NCBI RefSeq assembly: GCF_004118325.1
Contig: NZ_RDFA01000003.1
Span: 248,001 to 312,000, forward strand
From: Halorientalis pallida
Lineage (GTDB): Archaea > Halobacteriota > Halobacteria > Halobacteriales > Haloarculaceae
DNA: 64,000 nucleotides
Reading direction: 5' to 3'
The notes below the pieces were generated by a model. The model saw nothing but the letters and a program-made list of their open reading frames with translations. It made no database searches and was not told where the DNA came from. This document shows positions 1 to 8,176 of this stretch, piece after piece; the stretch's first letter is position 1; every line of letters starts with the position of its first letter. A program made the position numbers and the translations under genes.

Positions 1-155
1 GTCCCGGTCGGTTCGCCACCGTCCGTCGCCGGGGGCTGGTCGGTCGGGCTCGACTCACTGTCACTCGATCCGGAACAACCAGCGAGACCACCGGCCACGG
101 TGAGTCCGGCGATCCGTAAGACCGAACGGCGAGCGACGTCTCGTCTCTCTGTCAT
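1..155 (-). CDS. Tat-exported lipoprotein, N-terminal fragment (cut by window edge)
   Basis: Reading the minus strand from the ATG at 155-153 gives 51 codons open to the window edge. The N-terminus has a twin-arginine stretch (ARRSVLRIAG, residues 8-17), a hydrophobic segment and the lipobox LAGC with the lipid-accepting Cys at residue 27, followed by a Ser/Asp/Thr-rich linker. This is the standard layout of haloarchaeal Tat-secreted, lipid-anchored surface proteins, often binding proteins or redox proteins. A TATA-like CTTTTCGG lies near 180-187 in minus-strand orientation. The mature domain is outside the window, so no function can be given. Confidence 0.8.
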   Translation of the reverse strand, partial: MTERRDVARRSVLRIAGLTVAGGLAGCSGSSDSESSPTDQPPATDGGEPTG

Positions 156-329
156 CGGACGGACACAGTCTCGGGCCCCGAAAAGAACTTGCGCCGGAAT
201 CCACGCGTGAGCCGCGAGCGGTGTCGTGATCGACTGGCGGAGTCTCCATCCGCGCACTGGTCGCCGACGAGCGGTCGGCGGCCGGTCGAGATCAGTAGCT
301 AAAAACGGTCGCCAGCCCCGGCTTCGGGT

Positions 330-608
330 ATGCGCTGGCTCCAGAGCGGCACCCGCCGCGACATCTGTATCCTGCTCGGTGGGGCCGAGGACGGCGAGTT
401 GCCCGCCCAGAAACTCAAGACGCGGCTCGAAGGCCACTACGATGATCGGATCGAGCCGCGACAGTTCTACGGCTCGCTCGAGGACCTCGAACGCAAGGGC
501 TTCGTCGAGTCACGGACTGAGGGACTGAGCGACGTGTATTCCCTGACCGACGCGGGCGAGCAGCGACTCGGGGAGCACTACGAGTGGCTGTGCGACCAGC
601 TGGCGTAG
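330..608 (+). CDS. PadR-like winged-helix transcriptional regulator
   Basis: A 92-residue single-domain protein. Residues 8-90 fit a PadR/MarR-type winged helix: a first helix (RRDICILLGG), a recognition region with FYGSLEDLERKGFVES (residues 46-61) and the wing plus C-terminal helix GLSDVYSLTDAGEQRL (65-80). Such short haloarchaeal proteins lack the C-terminal dimerisation coil of larger PadR proteins and act as DNA-binding regulators. A TATA-like GCTAAAAAC sits near 297-305, so the transcript would be nearly leaderless. It stands alone, converging on the gene at 610-960. The target genes are not evident. Confidence 0.8.
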   Translation: MRWLQSGTRRDICILLGGAEDGELPAQKLKTRLEGHYDDRIEPRQFYGSLEDLERKGFVESRTEGLSDVYSLTDAGEQRLGEHYEWLCDQLA

Positions 609-609
609 G

Positions 610-960
610 TCACTGTTCGCGAGCCATCGCCGCCGGATCACGGGGCAGGCGGGTCCGCTCGACGGTCCCGGCGGTCACCACCCAGCGGTAGACGTACGTC
701 TCGGAGTAGACGACGAGTTCCGTCCGTACCGGTGTCGTGTCGAAGGTCTCGTCGGGGAGACTATCCAGGGCGTCGAACCGCTCCCGGCTGACCACCGGGT
801 TCGACGGCGATCTCTCCGTCCGACGGCGGAAAGCGGCGACGAACTGTTCGCCGGACAGCACCGACGCCACTCGCTCGCGAATCGTCGACCCCGACGTGGC
901 GTCGGGACCCACTGCCTCGGTCGATTCCCCTTCGGTCGTCGCGGTGGCTGGGTCCTGCAT
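610..960 (-). CDS. conserved haloarchaeal small protein, paralogue of the 1831-2157 product
   Basis: A 116-residue protein beginning MQDPATATTEG. I chose this ATG because a TATA-like TTTAAA lies at 1017-1022, which would place transcription start near 993, downstream of the longer alternative start at 1014. The first 40 residues are low-complexity and acidic. The C-terminal half carries the pattern LPDETFD, then VVYSETYVYRWV, then RLPRDPAAM, which matches the C-terminus of the protein at 1831-2157 (LPDRAFD, YVYTETHVYHWV, RMPRDPESL). No family function is known to me. The two paralogues flank an HTH regulator, which suggests a shared role. Confidence 0.7.
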   Translation of the reverse strand: MQDPATATTEGESTEAVGPDATSGSTIRERVASVLSGEQFVAAFRRRTERSPSNPVVSRERFDALDSLPDETFDTTPVRTELVVYSETYVYRWVVTAGTVERTRLPRDPAAMAREQ

Positions 961-1057
961 CGTTGCCCAGAGTTCGCACTGCACGGTCCCAAACTGTCGG
1001 CTTCGATATGCCACGTTTTAAATAGAACGTCGACCGGAGCGCGAGCCCCGTCGAGCC

Positions 1058-1678
1058 TCAGGCCCGGTGTTCCGGCGGTTCGTCGACGGAGAGCGTCCCC
1101 TCGATCAGCGCGGCGACGGCACGTCGGACGCGCTGGGAGACCGCCGAGTCGGAGACGCCCAGCTCCGCGGCGAGTTCGGCCTGGCTGATCGACCGCGGCA
1201 CGTCGAAGTAGCCTTCGCGGGCGGCCGTCAGCAGCGTCCGGCGCTGCTGGGCGGTCAGGCCGTGGTCGTCGCTCCGCGTGGGCTCGGTCCGGTAGAGGCG
1301 CTCGAGGCGATACTCGATGCCGCTGTCGATGCAGAACTCGCGGAAGGCGGCCAGCGCGTCGCGGTCGGGAACCTGGAGTTTGACGAACCAGACGCCGCCG
1401 GTGCTGTGCATCTCCAGCACCATCCCCCCGATTTCGGTGACCATCGGCGTCACGGCGATGACGTCTTCCGTCAGCCCGAGCCGGTACATGCGCACGCCGT
1501 CCTGTTCGGCCACGACGGTCGGCTCCGCGACTGTGTAGTCGTCGGCGAGCGCATCGTCGAACGCGTCGAAGTCGGGACCTTCGACCAGCACGAAAAAGCG
1601 CCGCCGCTCGGGGTCCATCGCGGGCTGGAACTGGATGCGAACCCGCGCCGACGGATTCGCCTCGATGGTCGGTGTCAT
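1058..1678 (-). CDS. Bat-type (bacterio-opsin activator-like) HTH transcriptional regulator
   Basis: A 206-residue protein. Residues 8-130 form an alpha/beta sensor region typical of the N-terminal domain of haloarchaeal HTH-10 proteins. Residues 140-195 are the helix-turn-helix (GLTAQQRRTLLTAAREGYFD, then SQAELAAELGVSDSAVSQRV). The start at 1678 is preferred because a TATA-like TATACT at 1731-1736 gives a short leader, and longer starts would run into the next gene. Family members are transcription activators or repressors often located next to their targets. An inverted repeat, GGTGA-N6-TCACC at 1739-1754, lies just upstream of the TATA element and could be an autoregulatory site. Confidence 0.82.
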   Translation of the reverse strand: MTPTIEANPSARVRIQFQPAMDPERRRFFVLVEGPDFDAFDDALADDYTVAEPTVVAEQDGVRMYRLGLTEDVIAVTPMVTEIGGMVLEMHSTGGVWFVKLQVPDRDALAAFREFCIDSGIEYRLERLYRTEPTRSDDHGLTAQQRRTLLTAAREGYFDVPRSISQAELAAELGVSDSAVSQRVRRAVAALIEGTLSVDEPPEHRA

Positions 1679-1780
1679 CACGAGGGTCGGCGAGGAAAGC
1701 GCGAGTTCAGCGATGACGAACACGACAGAGTATAACGGGGTGAGACGTATCACCGTTCCGACTCGTGGACCGGTGGCACA

Positions 1781-1815
1781 TCCGACGGGCGGGCCGGTCG
1801 TAATCGCCCGTCGGA
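1781..1815 (-). terminator. 10-bp perfect inverted repeat downstream of the 1831-2157 gene
   Basis: TCCGACGGGC at 1781-1790 pairs with GCCCGTCGGA at 1806-1815 around a 15-nt loop. It begins 15 nt beyond the stop codon of the minus-strand gene at 1831-2157 and lies upstream of the promoter of the HTH regulator. There is no following T-run, so it may be a 3'-end processing or stability hairpin rather than a classical terminator. It could also be a DNA operator. Confidence 0.5.
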
Positions 1816-1830
1816 AGCAGAAACGCGCGG

Positions 1831-2157
1831 TTACTCCCCGTCCGGCAGCGACTCGGGGTCGCGAGGCATCCGTTCGGGCCCCTGCGCGAACCCGCCGGCG
1901 ACCCAGTGGTAGACGTGGGTCTCCGTGTAGACGTACAGTTCGTCCCATCCGTCGAAGGCCCGGTCGGGCAGTTCCGCTACCGTCTCGTAGCGGTGCCACT
2001 GCTCTTCGGGGTCGTCGAGGGTGCCCACGTTCTCGCGGTAGGCGATCGATTCAGGCGCTGTGTCCACTGTGTCCCCAACCACTTCGCGCACAGTCGATTC
2101 ACCGTCGGACGCCACTGGCTCCCGCCCGTCGGCGACGTTGTCGGCTGCTGCCGTCAT
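1831..2157 (-). CDS. conserved haloarchaeal small protein, paralogue of the 610-960 product
   Basis: A 108-residue acidic protein. Its C-terminal 50 residues contain LPDRAFDGWDELYVYTETHV (about 64-83), HWVAGG and RMPRDPESL, the same pattern as the protein on the other side of the HTH regulator. The aromatic-rich YVYTETHVYHWV stretch looks like a pair of beta strands. No catalytic motif, membrane segment or signal is visible. I do not recognise the family function. The symmetrical placement around a Bat-type regulator suggests a small accessory or effector protein, but this is inference. Confidence 0.7.
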   Translation of the reverse strand: MTAAADNVADGREPVASDGESTVREVVGDTVDTAPESIAYRENVGTLDDPEEQWHRYETVAELPDRAFDGWDELYVYTETHVYHWVAGGFAQGPERMPRDPESLPDGE

Positions 2158-2295
2158 GTGTACCCATCACAAGTGGCTCGATAGCACAAAGCCTGTGCCT
2201 TCGATTATCCGCTATTGAAGTGGGGGCAGGATATCCGGCGTGGACGGGGCGGAGGAGTTACAGTCGAGTTGCGCCGAAGAGAAGAGTGCGGCCGT

Positions 2296-3438
2296 CTACT
2301 CCAGGAGCTGCTGGCCGATGGTGTTGCGGAGGACTTCGCTGGTGCCCTCGTAGATCTCGTTGAGCTTGGCGTCGCGGTAGAACCGCTCCATCGGGAAGTC
2401 CTTGGTGTAGCCGTAGCCGCCGTGGATCTGGATGCCCTCGTTGGCGACCTCGCGGGAGACTTCGGAGGCGTAGAGTTTGGCCTGTGCGGCCTCCTTGATG
2501 AACTTCTCGCCGCGCATCTTCTTGTCGGCGGCGTCGTGCATCAGCAGGCGCGCCGCGCGGGTCTTGGTGTCCATGTCGGCGAGTTTGTGCTGGATGGCCT
2601 GGAAGTCGCCGATGGCCTGGCCGAACTGTTCGCGGTCGCCGGCGTACTCGGCGGCCTCGTCGAGCGCGGCCTGTGCGATGCCGACCGAGCGCGCGGCGAT
2701 GGTAATGCGGCCGCCGTTGAGCGTCTTGAGCGCGTGGACGAAGCCCGCGCCCTCCTCCTGCAGGAGGCGGTCCTCGGGAATCCGCATGTTATCGAAGCGC
2801 AGTTCGGCGGTGGGACAGCCCTTGTCGCCGAGTTTGTCCTCCGTCCCTTCGACGATGAACCCGTCGTCCTCCTCGGGGCGGACGATAAAGGAGGAGATAC
2901 CCTTGTTCCCGGCGTCGGGGTCGGTCTTGGCGAACACCGTGACCGTGTCGGCGACCGAGCCGTTGGAGATCCAGAGCTTGTTGCCGTTGACGACGTACTC
3001 GTCGCCGTCCTTCTCGGCGGTCGTCTCCATGGCGGGCACGTCCGAGCCCGCACCGGGTTCCGAGAGCGCGAACGCGCCGACGTCGTGGCCCTCGGCCAGC
3101 GGGGTCAGGTACTCCTCCTTTTGCGCCTCGTCCCCGAATTCGTAGATCATGTTGCCGGCCAGCGAGATGTGGGCGGCGACGATGGTCCCGAGGCCGCCCG
3201 AGCCCCGCGAGATCTCCTCCAGCGCCATCGGGTAGGCGTGGTAGTCGAGGCCGGCCCCGCCGTACTCCTCGGGGAAGGGCATGCCCATCAGCCCGAGTTC
3301 GGCGAGTTCGTCGACCAGATCCCAGGGGAACTCGTCGTTCTTGTCGATCTCGGCGGCTCGCGGCACGACTTCTTCGTCCACGAACTCCGAGACCATCTCC
3401 TTGATCTGACGCTGTTCTTGCGTGAGACTCAGATCCAT
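2296..3438 (-). CDS. acd: acyl-CoA dehydrogenase
   Basis: A 380-residue FAD flavoprotein of the acyl-CoA dehydrogenase family, full length for the family. It catalyses alpha-beta dehydrogenation of acyl-CoA thioesters and passes electrons to electron-transfer flavoprotein. Visible motifs: the N-terminal helical domain (MDLSLTQEQRQIKEMVSEFV), ALSEPGAGSDVPAM in the middle domain, KLWISNGSVAD, the C-terminal signature IHGGYGYTKDFPMERFYRD, and EIYEGTSEV containing the catalytic base Glu364. Substrate chain length cannot be read from sequence. A TATA-like AAAGTAAAG lies upstream near 3460-3470. The neighbouring hydrolase has its own promoter, so this gene is probably monocistronic. Confidence 0.95.
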   Translation of the reverse strand: MDLSLTQEQRQIKEMVSEFVDEEVVPRAAEIDKNDEFPWDLVDELAELGLMGMPFPEEYGGAGLDYHAYPMALEEISRGSGGLGTIVAAHISLAGNMIYEFGDEAQKEEYLTPLAEGHDVGAFALSEPGAGSDVPAMETTAEKDGDEYVVNGNKLWISNGSVADTVTVFAKTDPDAGNKGISSFIVRPEEDDGFIVEGTEDKLGDKGCPTAELRFDNMRIPEDRLLQEEGAGFVHALKTLNGGRITIAARSVGIAQAALDEAAEYAGDREQFGQAIGDFQAIQHKLADMDTKTRAARLLMHDAADKKMRGEKFIKEAAQAKLYASEVSREVANEGIQIHGGYGYTKDFPMERFYRDAKLNEIYEGTSEVLRNTIGQQLLE

Positions 3439-3484
3439 ACCGATACTCTAGGCCAGTCAATCCTTTACTTTTCCCATCTCCCCT

Positions 3485-4387
3485 TCAGTTCCGAAGCACC
3501 CGATCGAAGAAGGCCCGCTCGCGCGCGACGATACGCTCGAAGTCCTCGCCGATGTACGCGTCGAAGTGCCCGATATCGTAGCGGACCCGCTCCACGTCGT
3601 CCAGCCCCTCGACCAGCGCGTCCACCGACTTCGAGGGGATGATCGAGTCCGCGGTCGCCTCGGCGACGAAGACCGGGCAGTCCACGTCGCTCGCCGCCGT
3701 CACGGGCCGGTAGAGGCCCACGGTGGCGAGGATCCGGGCGGCACACTCGTTGTCCCAGTCCTCCTCGGGAGGGATCAGCGACTCGTAACCCGGCCTGGCG
3801 TCGGGCGTATTGAGGACGCCGAACTCGTCGGGGTCGGCGACGATGGGGACGTAGTAGGGCTCCCGGCGCGTGACGATCCGGCCGAGGTCGCGCGCGACCG
3901 CTTTCGCCGTCTCGGTGAGATAGCCCAGCCCGCCCTGCCGAACGAGGTGGAGGGCGTTGCGCAGGCCGTCGGTGAAGGGCACCTGCGAGACGACGGCCGC
4001 CACGTCGTCGTCCCGGGCCGCCGTCTCGACGACGTGTCCGCCGCTGAAGGAGGTGCCCCAGAGTCCGACTCGGTCGCCGTCCACGGCGTCGAGCGCGCGG
4101 GTGTGATCCAGCGCCGCCAGCCAGTCCGCGACGTGGGCCGGCCCGTCGATCACGTGCCGCGGCTCGCTGTCGCTGTCGCCGAACCCCCTGTAATCGAACA
4201 GGACGACGGCGTACCCGGCTTCCGCGAACCGCTCCGCGAATGCCGGCAGGCGGGCCGTTCGCTCGCCACCGAAACCGTGGGCCACGACGATGGCGGGCGA
4301 TTCCTCGCCGGCCTCGTCTGGTTCGTACAGCCATCCCGCACAGCGCGTTCCCTGACTCTCGAAGTCCGAATCAATCCGTTCGACCAT
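3485..4387 (-). CDS. alpha/beta hydrolase
   Basis: A 300-residue cytoplasmic alpha/beta-hydrolase. Visible: an oxyanion-hole loop AHGFGGER (residues 36-43), FDYRGFGDSDSE (64-75), the nucleophile elbow GTSFSGGH with Ser113, and near the C-terminus FVAEATADSIIPSKS (acid-residue loop) and YDIGHFDAY containing the catalytic His. This is the arrangement of dienelactone-hydrolase/acylpeptidase-like esterases. The ATG at 4387 is chosen. A longer TTG start at 4411 is possible, since the TATA-like TATTTAAAAA at 4438-4447 would put the transcript start near 4415. Substrate unknown. Confidence 0.88.
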   Translation of the reverse strand: MVERIDSDFESQGTRCAGWLYEPDEAGEESPAIVVAHGFGGERTARLPAFAERFAEAGYAVVLFDYRGFGDSDSEPRHVIDGPAHVADWLAALDHTRALDAVDGDRVGLWGTSFSGGHVVETAARDDDVAAVVSQVPFTDGLRNALHLVRQGGLGYLTETAKAVARDLGRIVTRREPYYVPIVADPDEFGVLNTPDARPGYESLIPPEEDWDNECAARILATVGLYRPVTAASDVDCPVFVAEATADSIIPSKSVDALVEGLDDVERVRYDIGHFDAYIGEDFERIVARERAFFDRVLRN

Positions 4388-4436
4388 ACTGTCAGTTCCC
4401 GTCTCCGACAATTAGTTCCAGTGTCAGTATTGGTCG

Positions 4437-4447
4437 GCTTTTTAAAT
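4437..4447 (-). promoter_or_regulatory. TATA element for the alpha/beta hydrolase
   Basis: GTATTTAAAAA in minus orientation is a near-ideal haloarchaeal TATA element. It sits 26-36 nt before the TTG at 4411 and about 55 nt before the ATG at 4387. It separates the hydrolase from the upstream ABC transporter genes. Confidence 0.6.
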
Positions 4448-4455
4448 ACGCCCGG

Positions 4456-5433
4456 TCACGCCCGACAGGTCGCCACGCGCTCGCGGGGAAAGCGGAGCGA
4501 GACGGTGGTGCCCGGCGCGGGCGGGTCCGCGCTGAAGACGGTGATCGGTTCCGGAACGTCCCCGACCGCGACGGTCACGCGACTGGTGGCGTCCTCCCGG
4601 GTCACACGCTCGACGGTCCCCGTGAGGTCCGGGTCGTGCGCTCCCAGTTCCACGTCCTCCGGTCTGACGGTGAGATGGGTCGCGTCGCGGTCGCCGTCCA
4701 GCAACTGGCTCGTCCGGTCGCCAAACGCGGCGAGTGGAACCACGTTGCTCCCCGTGAACCGCGCCACGAGGGGCGACGCCGGCCGCTCGAACACGTCCTC
4801 GGGCGTGCCGGTCTGGACCACCTGCCCGTCGTTCATCACGACGATCCGGTCGGCCAGCGCCCGCGCCGTCGTCCGGTCGTGCGTGACGTAGATCGAGGTT
4901 ACGTCCGCCAGCACGTCCTGCAGGTCGTCCCTGAGCGACTGGCGAGTCGGCACGTCCAGCGACGAGAGCGGTTCGTCCAGCAGGAGGATCGAGGGATCGA
5001 CCGCCAGTGCCCGGGCGAGCGCTACCCGCTGAGCTTCGCCACCCGACAGCGTCGGCGGATACCGGTCCGCGAGGTCCGCGACGCCCAGATCCGCGAGCAA
5101 CGCGTCGGGGTCCGCGTCGGCCTCGCGGTACCGCTGGCCGAACCCCACGTTCTCGCTGGCGGTCATGTGCGGGAAGAGCGCATAGTCCTGGAACACGAAC
5201 GCGAAGTCCCGGCCTTCTGGCGGGCGGTCCGAGAGGACGCGCCCGCCGTTCTCCACTGTGCCCCCGTGGTCGTGGAAACCGGCGACGGTCTCCAGCAGGA
5301 GCGTCTTCCCGCTCCCGCTCGGGCCCAGGATCACGAGCGTCTCACCCTCCCGCACCGCGAAGTCCGCGGCGACGTGGAAGGCGTCGGCTCCGTCGGCCGA
5401 GAAGGTCGCCTCGACGTCGACTTCGAGCGTCAT
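4456..5433 (-). CDS. molybdate/tungstate-type ABC transporter ATP-binding protein with TOBE domain
   Basis: A 325-residue ABC ATPase. Walker A GPSGSGKT (about 38-45), signature LSGGEAQR, Walker B ILLLDEP, and an H-loop VTHDR are all present. Residues after about 230 form a C-terminal regulatory region with [12 protein letters not shown] and a TOBE-like beta domain, as in ModC/WtpC/CysA-type importers. It overlaps the permease gene by an ATGA junction (5430-5433), so the two are translated together. No binding-protein gene is present in this transcription unit. The divergent TupA-like gene at 6540 is the nearest candidate partner. Molybdate, tungstate or sulfate cannot be told apart from sequence alone. 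Confidence 0.85.
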   Translation of the reverse strand: MTLEVDVEATFSADGADAFHVAADFAVREGETLVILGPSGSGKTLLLETVAGFHDHGGTVENGGRVLSDRPPEGRDFAFVFQDYALFPHMTASENVGFGQRYREADADPDALLADLGVADLADRYPPTLSGGEAQRVALARALAVDPSILLLDEPLSSLDVPTRQSLRDDLQDVLADVTSIYVTHDRTTARALADRIVVMNDGQVVQTGTPEDVFERPASPLVARFTGSNVVPLAAFGDRTSQLLDGDRDATHLTVRPEDVELGAHDPDLTGTVERVTREDATSRVTVAVGDVPEPITVFSADPPAPGTTVSLRFPRERVATCRA

Positions 5434-6407
5434 GCCACACCCTGCGTGGTCGTCGCGTCGGTCGTGAGCCAGCGCACCAGCAGGAAGATGGCCGCCGAGA
5501 CGGCGAGCAACAGCGCCGCAATCGCGCCGCTCTCGTCGAGGCCACCCTGGAGGTAGGTGTTGTAGACGAACACGGGCGCGTGCTGGGCGATCACCTGCTC
5601 GCCAGCCGGCGGGTAGAAGAACTCGACGCTGTAGGCGACGACGGCGACGGCCCCGAACTCCGAGACAGCGCGTGCCCACGCAAGGACGCCGCCGGTGACC
5701 ATCCCCCGCACCGCGAGCGGACCGGTCACCCGGCGGAAGGCCTGCCACGGACTCGCGCCGTGGACGCGCGCGGCGTACTCCAGCCGGTCGTCCACCGACT
5801 CGAACGCCTCGCGGGCCGCGTTCACGGCGTAGGGCGCGCTGACGAACGTGAGTGCCAGGATCATCCCGGGAAGCGTCCCGAACACCGACAGCGACGGGAA
5901 CATCCCACCTTCGCCGAACCCGTAGAGGACCACGATACCGGCGACACTGTGGGGGACGACGAGCGGGAGGTCGACCAGGCTCTCGATCAGTTGCTGGCCC
6001 GGGAAGCCTCGCGAGAGGTGGTACGCGAGGGGGACGCCGAACGCGAGGCAGACGACCGCGGTCAGAAGCGGCGCGTACACGCCCAGGTACAGGACCCGGT
6101 GGACGCCCGGGTCCGTGGCTTTCTCGGCGATCAGCGAGGGGGACTGCCGGGCCACAAAGAGGAGCAGGGGGAGGCCGAGCGCGACCAGCAGGACGCTCCC
6201 GAGGGTCGCCATCGCGACGCCGAACAGGCCGCGTCGGGAGGCAAAACCCAGGGCGGCGGCGCTCAGGAGGACGAAGCCGGCGTAGAGGGTAGGCCGACCC
6301 AGCGAGTATGCGGCGGCGAAGGCCACGAGCTGGACGGCGACGACCGTGAGAGCGACCGAGCCCCGGCCCAGCGCGTTCAGTGGGAGCGCTCCGGTTTCCC
6401 GGGTCAT
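5430..6407 (-). CDS. ABC transporter permease, ModB/WtpB-like with extended N-terminus
   Basis: A 325-residue integral membrane protein. The C-terminal two thirds is a binding-protein-dependent transport permease with the EAA coupling loop [20 protein letters not shown] (about 208-227) that contacts the ATPase. About 90 N-terminal residues add two to three extra hydrophobic segments beyond the usual core. The start ATG at 6407 follows a TATA-like GTAAACC near 6437-6443. It faces the TupA-like operon across a 132-bp intergenic region with an inverted repeat at 6456-6474. Probable role: oxyanion uptake with the downstream ATPase. Confidence 0.85.
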   Translation of the reverse strand: MTRETGALPLNALGRGSVALTVVAVQLVAFAAAYSLGRPTLYAGFVLLSAAALGFASRRGLFGVAMATLGSVLLVALGLPLLLFVARQSPSLIAEKATDPGVHRVLYLGVYAPLLTAVVCLAFGVPLAYHLSRGFPGQQLIESLVDLPLVVPHSVAGIVVLYGFGEGGMFPSLSVFGTLPGMILALTFVSAPYAVNAAREAFESVDDRLEYAARVHGASPWQAFRRVTGPLAVRGMVTGGVLAWARAVSEFGAVAVVAYSVEFFYPPAGEQVIAQHAPVFVYNTYLQGGLDESGAIAALLLAVSAAIFLLVRWLTTDATTTQGVA

Positions 6408-6455
6408 ATAGTAGCATCCCCGTCGGCGACCGTGGTGAGGTTTACGCTCGATGGA

Positions 6456-6474
6456 CTGCCCGAAAACGGGACAG
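6456..6474. promoter_or_regulatory. inverted repeat in the divergent Mo/W transporter promoter region
   Basis: CTG-CCCG-AAAA-CGGG-A-CAG is an almost perfect palindrome (7 pairs with one bulged A). It lies between the TATA elements of the two divergent transport operons, about 20 nt from the minus-strand TATA (6437-6443) and about 40 nt from the plus-strand TATA (6509-6515). It is well placed to be a shared operator, possibly for the ModE-like protein at 8998. Confidence 0.45.
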
Positions 6475-6539
6475 AAACCGCCCAACGACGACCGACGACA
6501 GCCGGAATCTATATCAGAGCCCCCTCCATGGTTGTGTCC

Positions 6540-7463
6540 ATGCCGATACAACGCCGAACGTTTCTCGCGGCGGCAGGGACAGGGGCGGTCGCAGGACTGG
6601 CGGGCTGTTCACAGATTCTGGGCGGCAACGACCAGACGGCCGGCGTCGCCGGCGAGACACTCACGCTCACGACGACGACGAGCACGTACGATACGGGACT
6701 GCTCGGGGAGTTGAACGGACCGTTCGAGGAGATGTACGGCGTCTCGGTGGACTCGGTCGCGCAGGGGACCGGTGCGGCCCTGGAGACCGCTCGGAACGGG
6801 GACTCGGACGTGGTGATGGTCCACGCCCGGTCGCTCGAAGACGAGTTCATGCGGAACGGCCACGGCGTCAACCGCCGGGACATCATGTTCAACGACTTCG
6901 TGATCGTCGGTCCGGAGGGTGACCCCGCGGGCATCCAGGGGATGGCCTCGGCCACCGAAGCGTTCACCACCATCGCCAACTCCGAGTCGATGTTCGTCTC
7001 GCGGGGCGACAACTCGGGGACACACACCAAAGAACTCCTGATCTGGGAGCAGGCGGGTGTCGAACCGGGCGGTGACTGGTACCAGGAGACCGGAACGGGC
7101 ATGGGGGAGGCGCTGAACATCGCCAACGAGCAGGGAGCCTACACTCTCTCGGACCGCGGGACCTACCTCTCCCAGCGGTCGGAGATCGACCTCGTGATCC
7201 TCGTGCAGGGCCCCATCGAGGGTGGCCCGGAAACGCTGGCAAATCCCTACGGGATCATGGCAGTCAACCCGGCGGTTCACGACGTGAACTACGATCTGTC
7301 GATGGCCTACATCGGCTACATCACCAGCCCGCAGGCACAGGACCTGATCGACGGCTACCGTGCGAACGGCGAACAGTTGTTCTTCCCCCGGGCACTCTCG
7401 GAGGACCCCGACTTCCAGCAGTACGTTCCGGAGGGCTGGAGTAGTAACGCGACGAGCGGGTGA
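6540..7463 (+). CDS. tupA: tungstate-type (TupA-like) ABC transporter substrate-binding lipoprotein
   Basis: A 307-residue binding protein exported by Tat ([10 protein letters not shown], residues 4-13) and lipid-anchored at Cys23 in LAGC. The mature part matches the TupA/extracellular anion-binding family: [14 protein letters not shown] near the start, [19 protein letters not shown], and the diagnostic [17 protein letters not shown] (about 153-169). An alternative ATG at 6528 exists. The TATA-like CTATATC at 6509-6515 places transcription start almost at 6540, so I chose that as a leaderless start. It captures tungstate or molybdate outside the membrane and feeds the TupB permease. It is translationally linked to the permease by a GTGA overlap. 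Confidence 0.9.
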   Translation: MPIQRRTFLAAAGTGAVAGLAGCSQILGGNDQTAGVAGETLTLTTTTSTYDTGLLGELNGPFEEMYGVSVDSVAQGTGAALETARNGDSDVVMVHARSLEDEFMRNGHGVNRRDIMFNDFVIVGPEGDPAGIQGMASATEAFTTIANSESMFVSRGDNSGTHTKELLIWEQAGVEPGGDWYQETGTGMGEALNIANEQGAYTLSDRGTYLSQRSEIDLVILVQGPIEGGPETLANPYGIMAVNPAVHDVNYDLSMAYIGYITSPQAQDLIDGYRANGEQLFFPRALSEDPDFQQYVPEGWSSNATSG

Positions 7464-8176
7464 CCGTGATCGCAGGCGCCGTTCCCATCGTGTCGCTCCC
7501 GGCTTTCCCGTTCGAGCCACAGTACGTCTGGAGTATCATCGACGTCTCGCTGTACGTCAGCGGACTGGCCATCGTCTTCAGCACCGCGGTGAGCCTGCCG
7601 GTCGCACTCCTGCTCGGATTCACGGAGTTCCGCGGGAAGCAGTTCCTGCAGGCCATCATCAACACCGGGATGGGGTTTCCAAGCGTCGTCGTGGGCCTGC
7701 TCGTCCTCTTTGCCGTCTCCAACCAGGGACCACTGGGCGGACTGGACCTCGTGTTCACGCGGGAAGCGATGATCATGTCCCAGTTCGTGCTGGCGACACC
7801 GGCGATCACGGCGATCAGCCTGGCGGCCGTCTCCGGCGTCGAGGAGAACGTCCGCGACGCGGCGCACGTCCTCGGCGGGACGCGCGTCGACGTGGCCCTC
7901 GTGACGATCAAGGAAGCGCGGTACGGCATCGCGACGGCGATCCTGGCGGGTTTCGGTCGCGCGATCAGCGAGGTCGGGTCGGTCCTCATCGTCGGTGGCA
8001 ACATCGCGAGCGCCGACGGCGTCTCGAAGACCCGGACGCTCACGACGGCGATCCAGCTCGAAGCCCGGCAGGGCCGCTACGAGACGGCGATGGTGCTCGG
8101 TGGGATCCTCCTCGTGATCGTCCTGTTGATCAACGCCGTCGTCGTCCGCCTGGGTGAAGGCGGGGTGATGCAGTGA
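7460..8176 (+). CDS. tupB: TupB-like ABC transporter permease
   Basis: A 238-residue membrane protein with about five to six transmembrane segments, the usual size for TupB. It starts at a GTG overlapping the tupA stop. The ATPase-coupling loop is [20 protein letters not shown] (about 131-150), and the [18 protein letters not shown] segment (about 169-186) is typical of tungstate permeases. It forms the channel for the anion delivered by TupA and is powered by the next gene. The operon order A-B-C with overlapping starts implies tight co-translation. Confidence 0.9.
   Translation: MTVIAGAVPIVSLPAFPFEPQYVWSIIDVSLYVSGLAIVFSTAVSLPVALLLGFTEFRGKQFLQAIINTGMGFPSVVVGLLVLFAVSNQGPLGGLDLVFTREAMIMSQFVLATPAITAISLAAVSGVEENVRDAAHVLGGTRVDVALVTIKEARYGIATAILAGFGRAISEVGSVLIVGGNIASADGVSKTRTLTTAIQLEARQGRYETAMVLGGILLVIVLLINAVVVRLGEGGVMQ

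Noticed and set aside
2215-3642. Long plus-strand open frame opposite the acyl-CoA dehydrogenase
   Set aside because: It is the mirror of a clearly recognised gene. High GC removes stop codons on the opposite strand; the translation has no family features.
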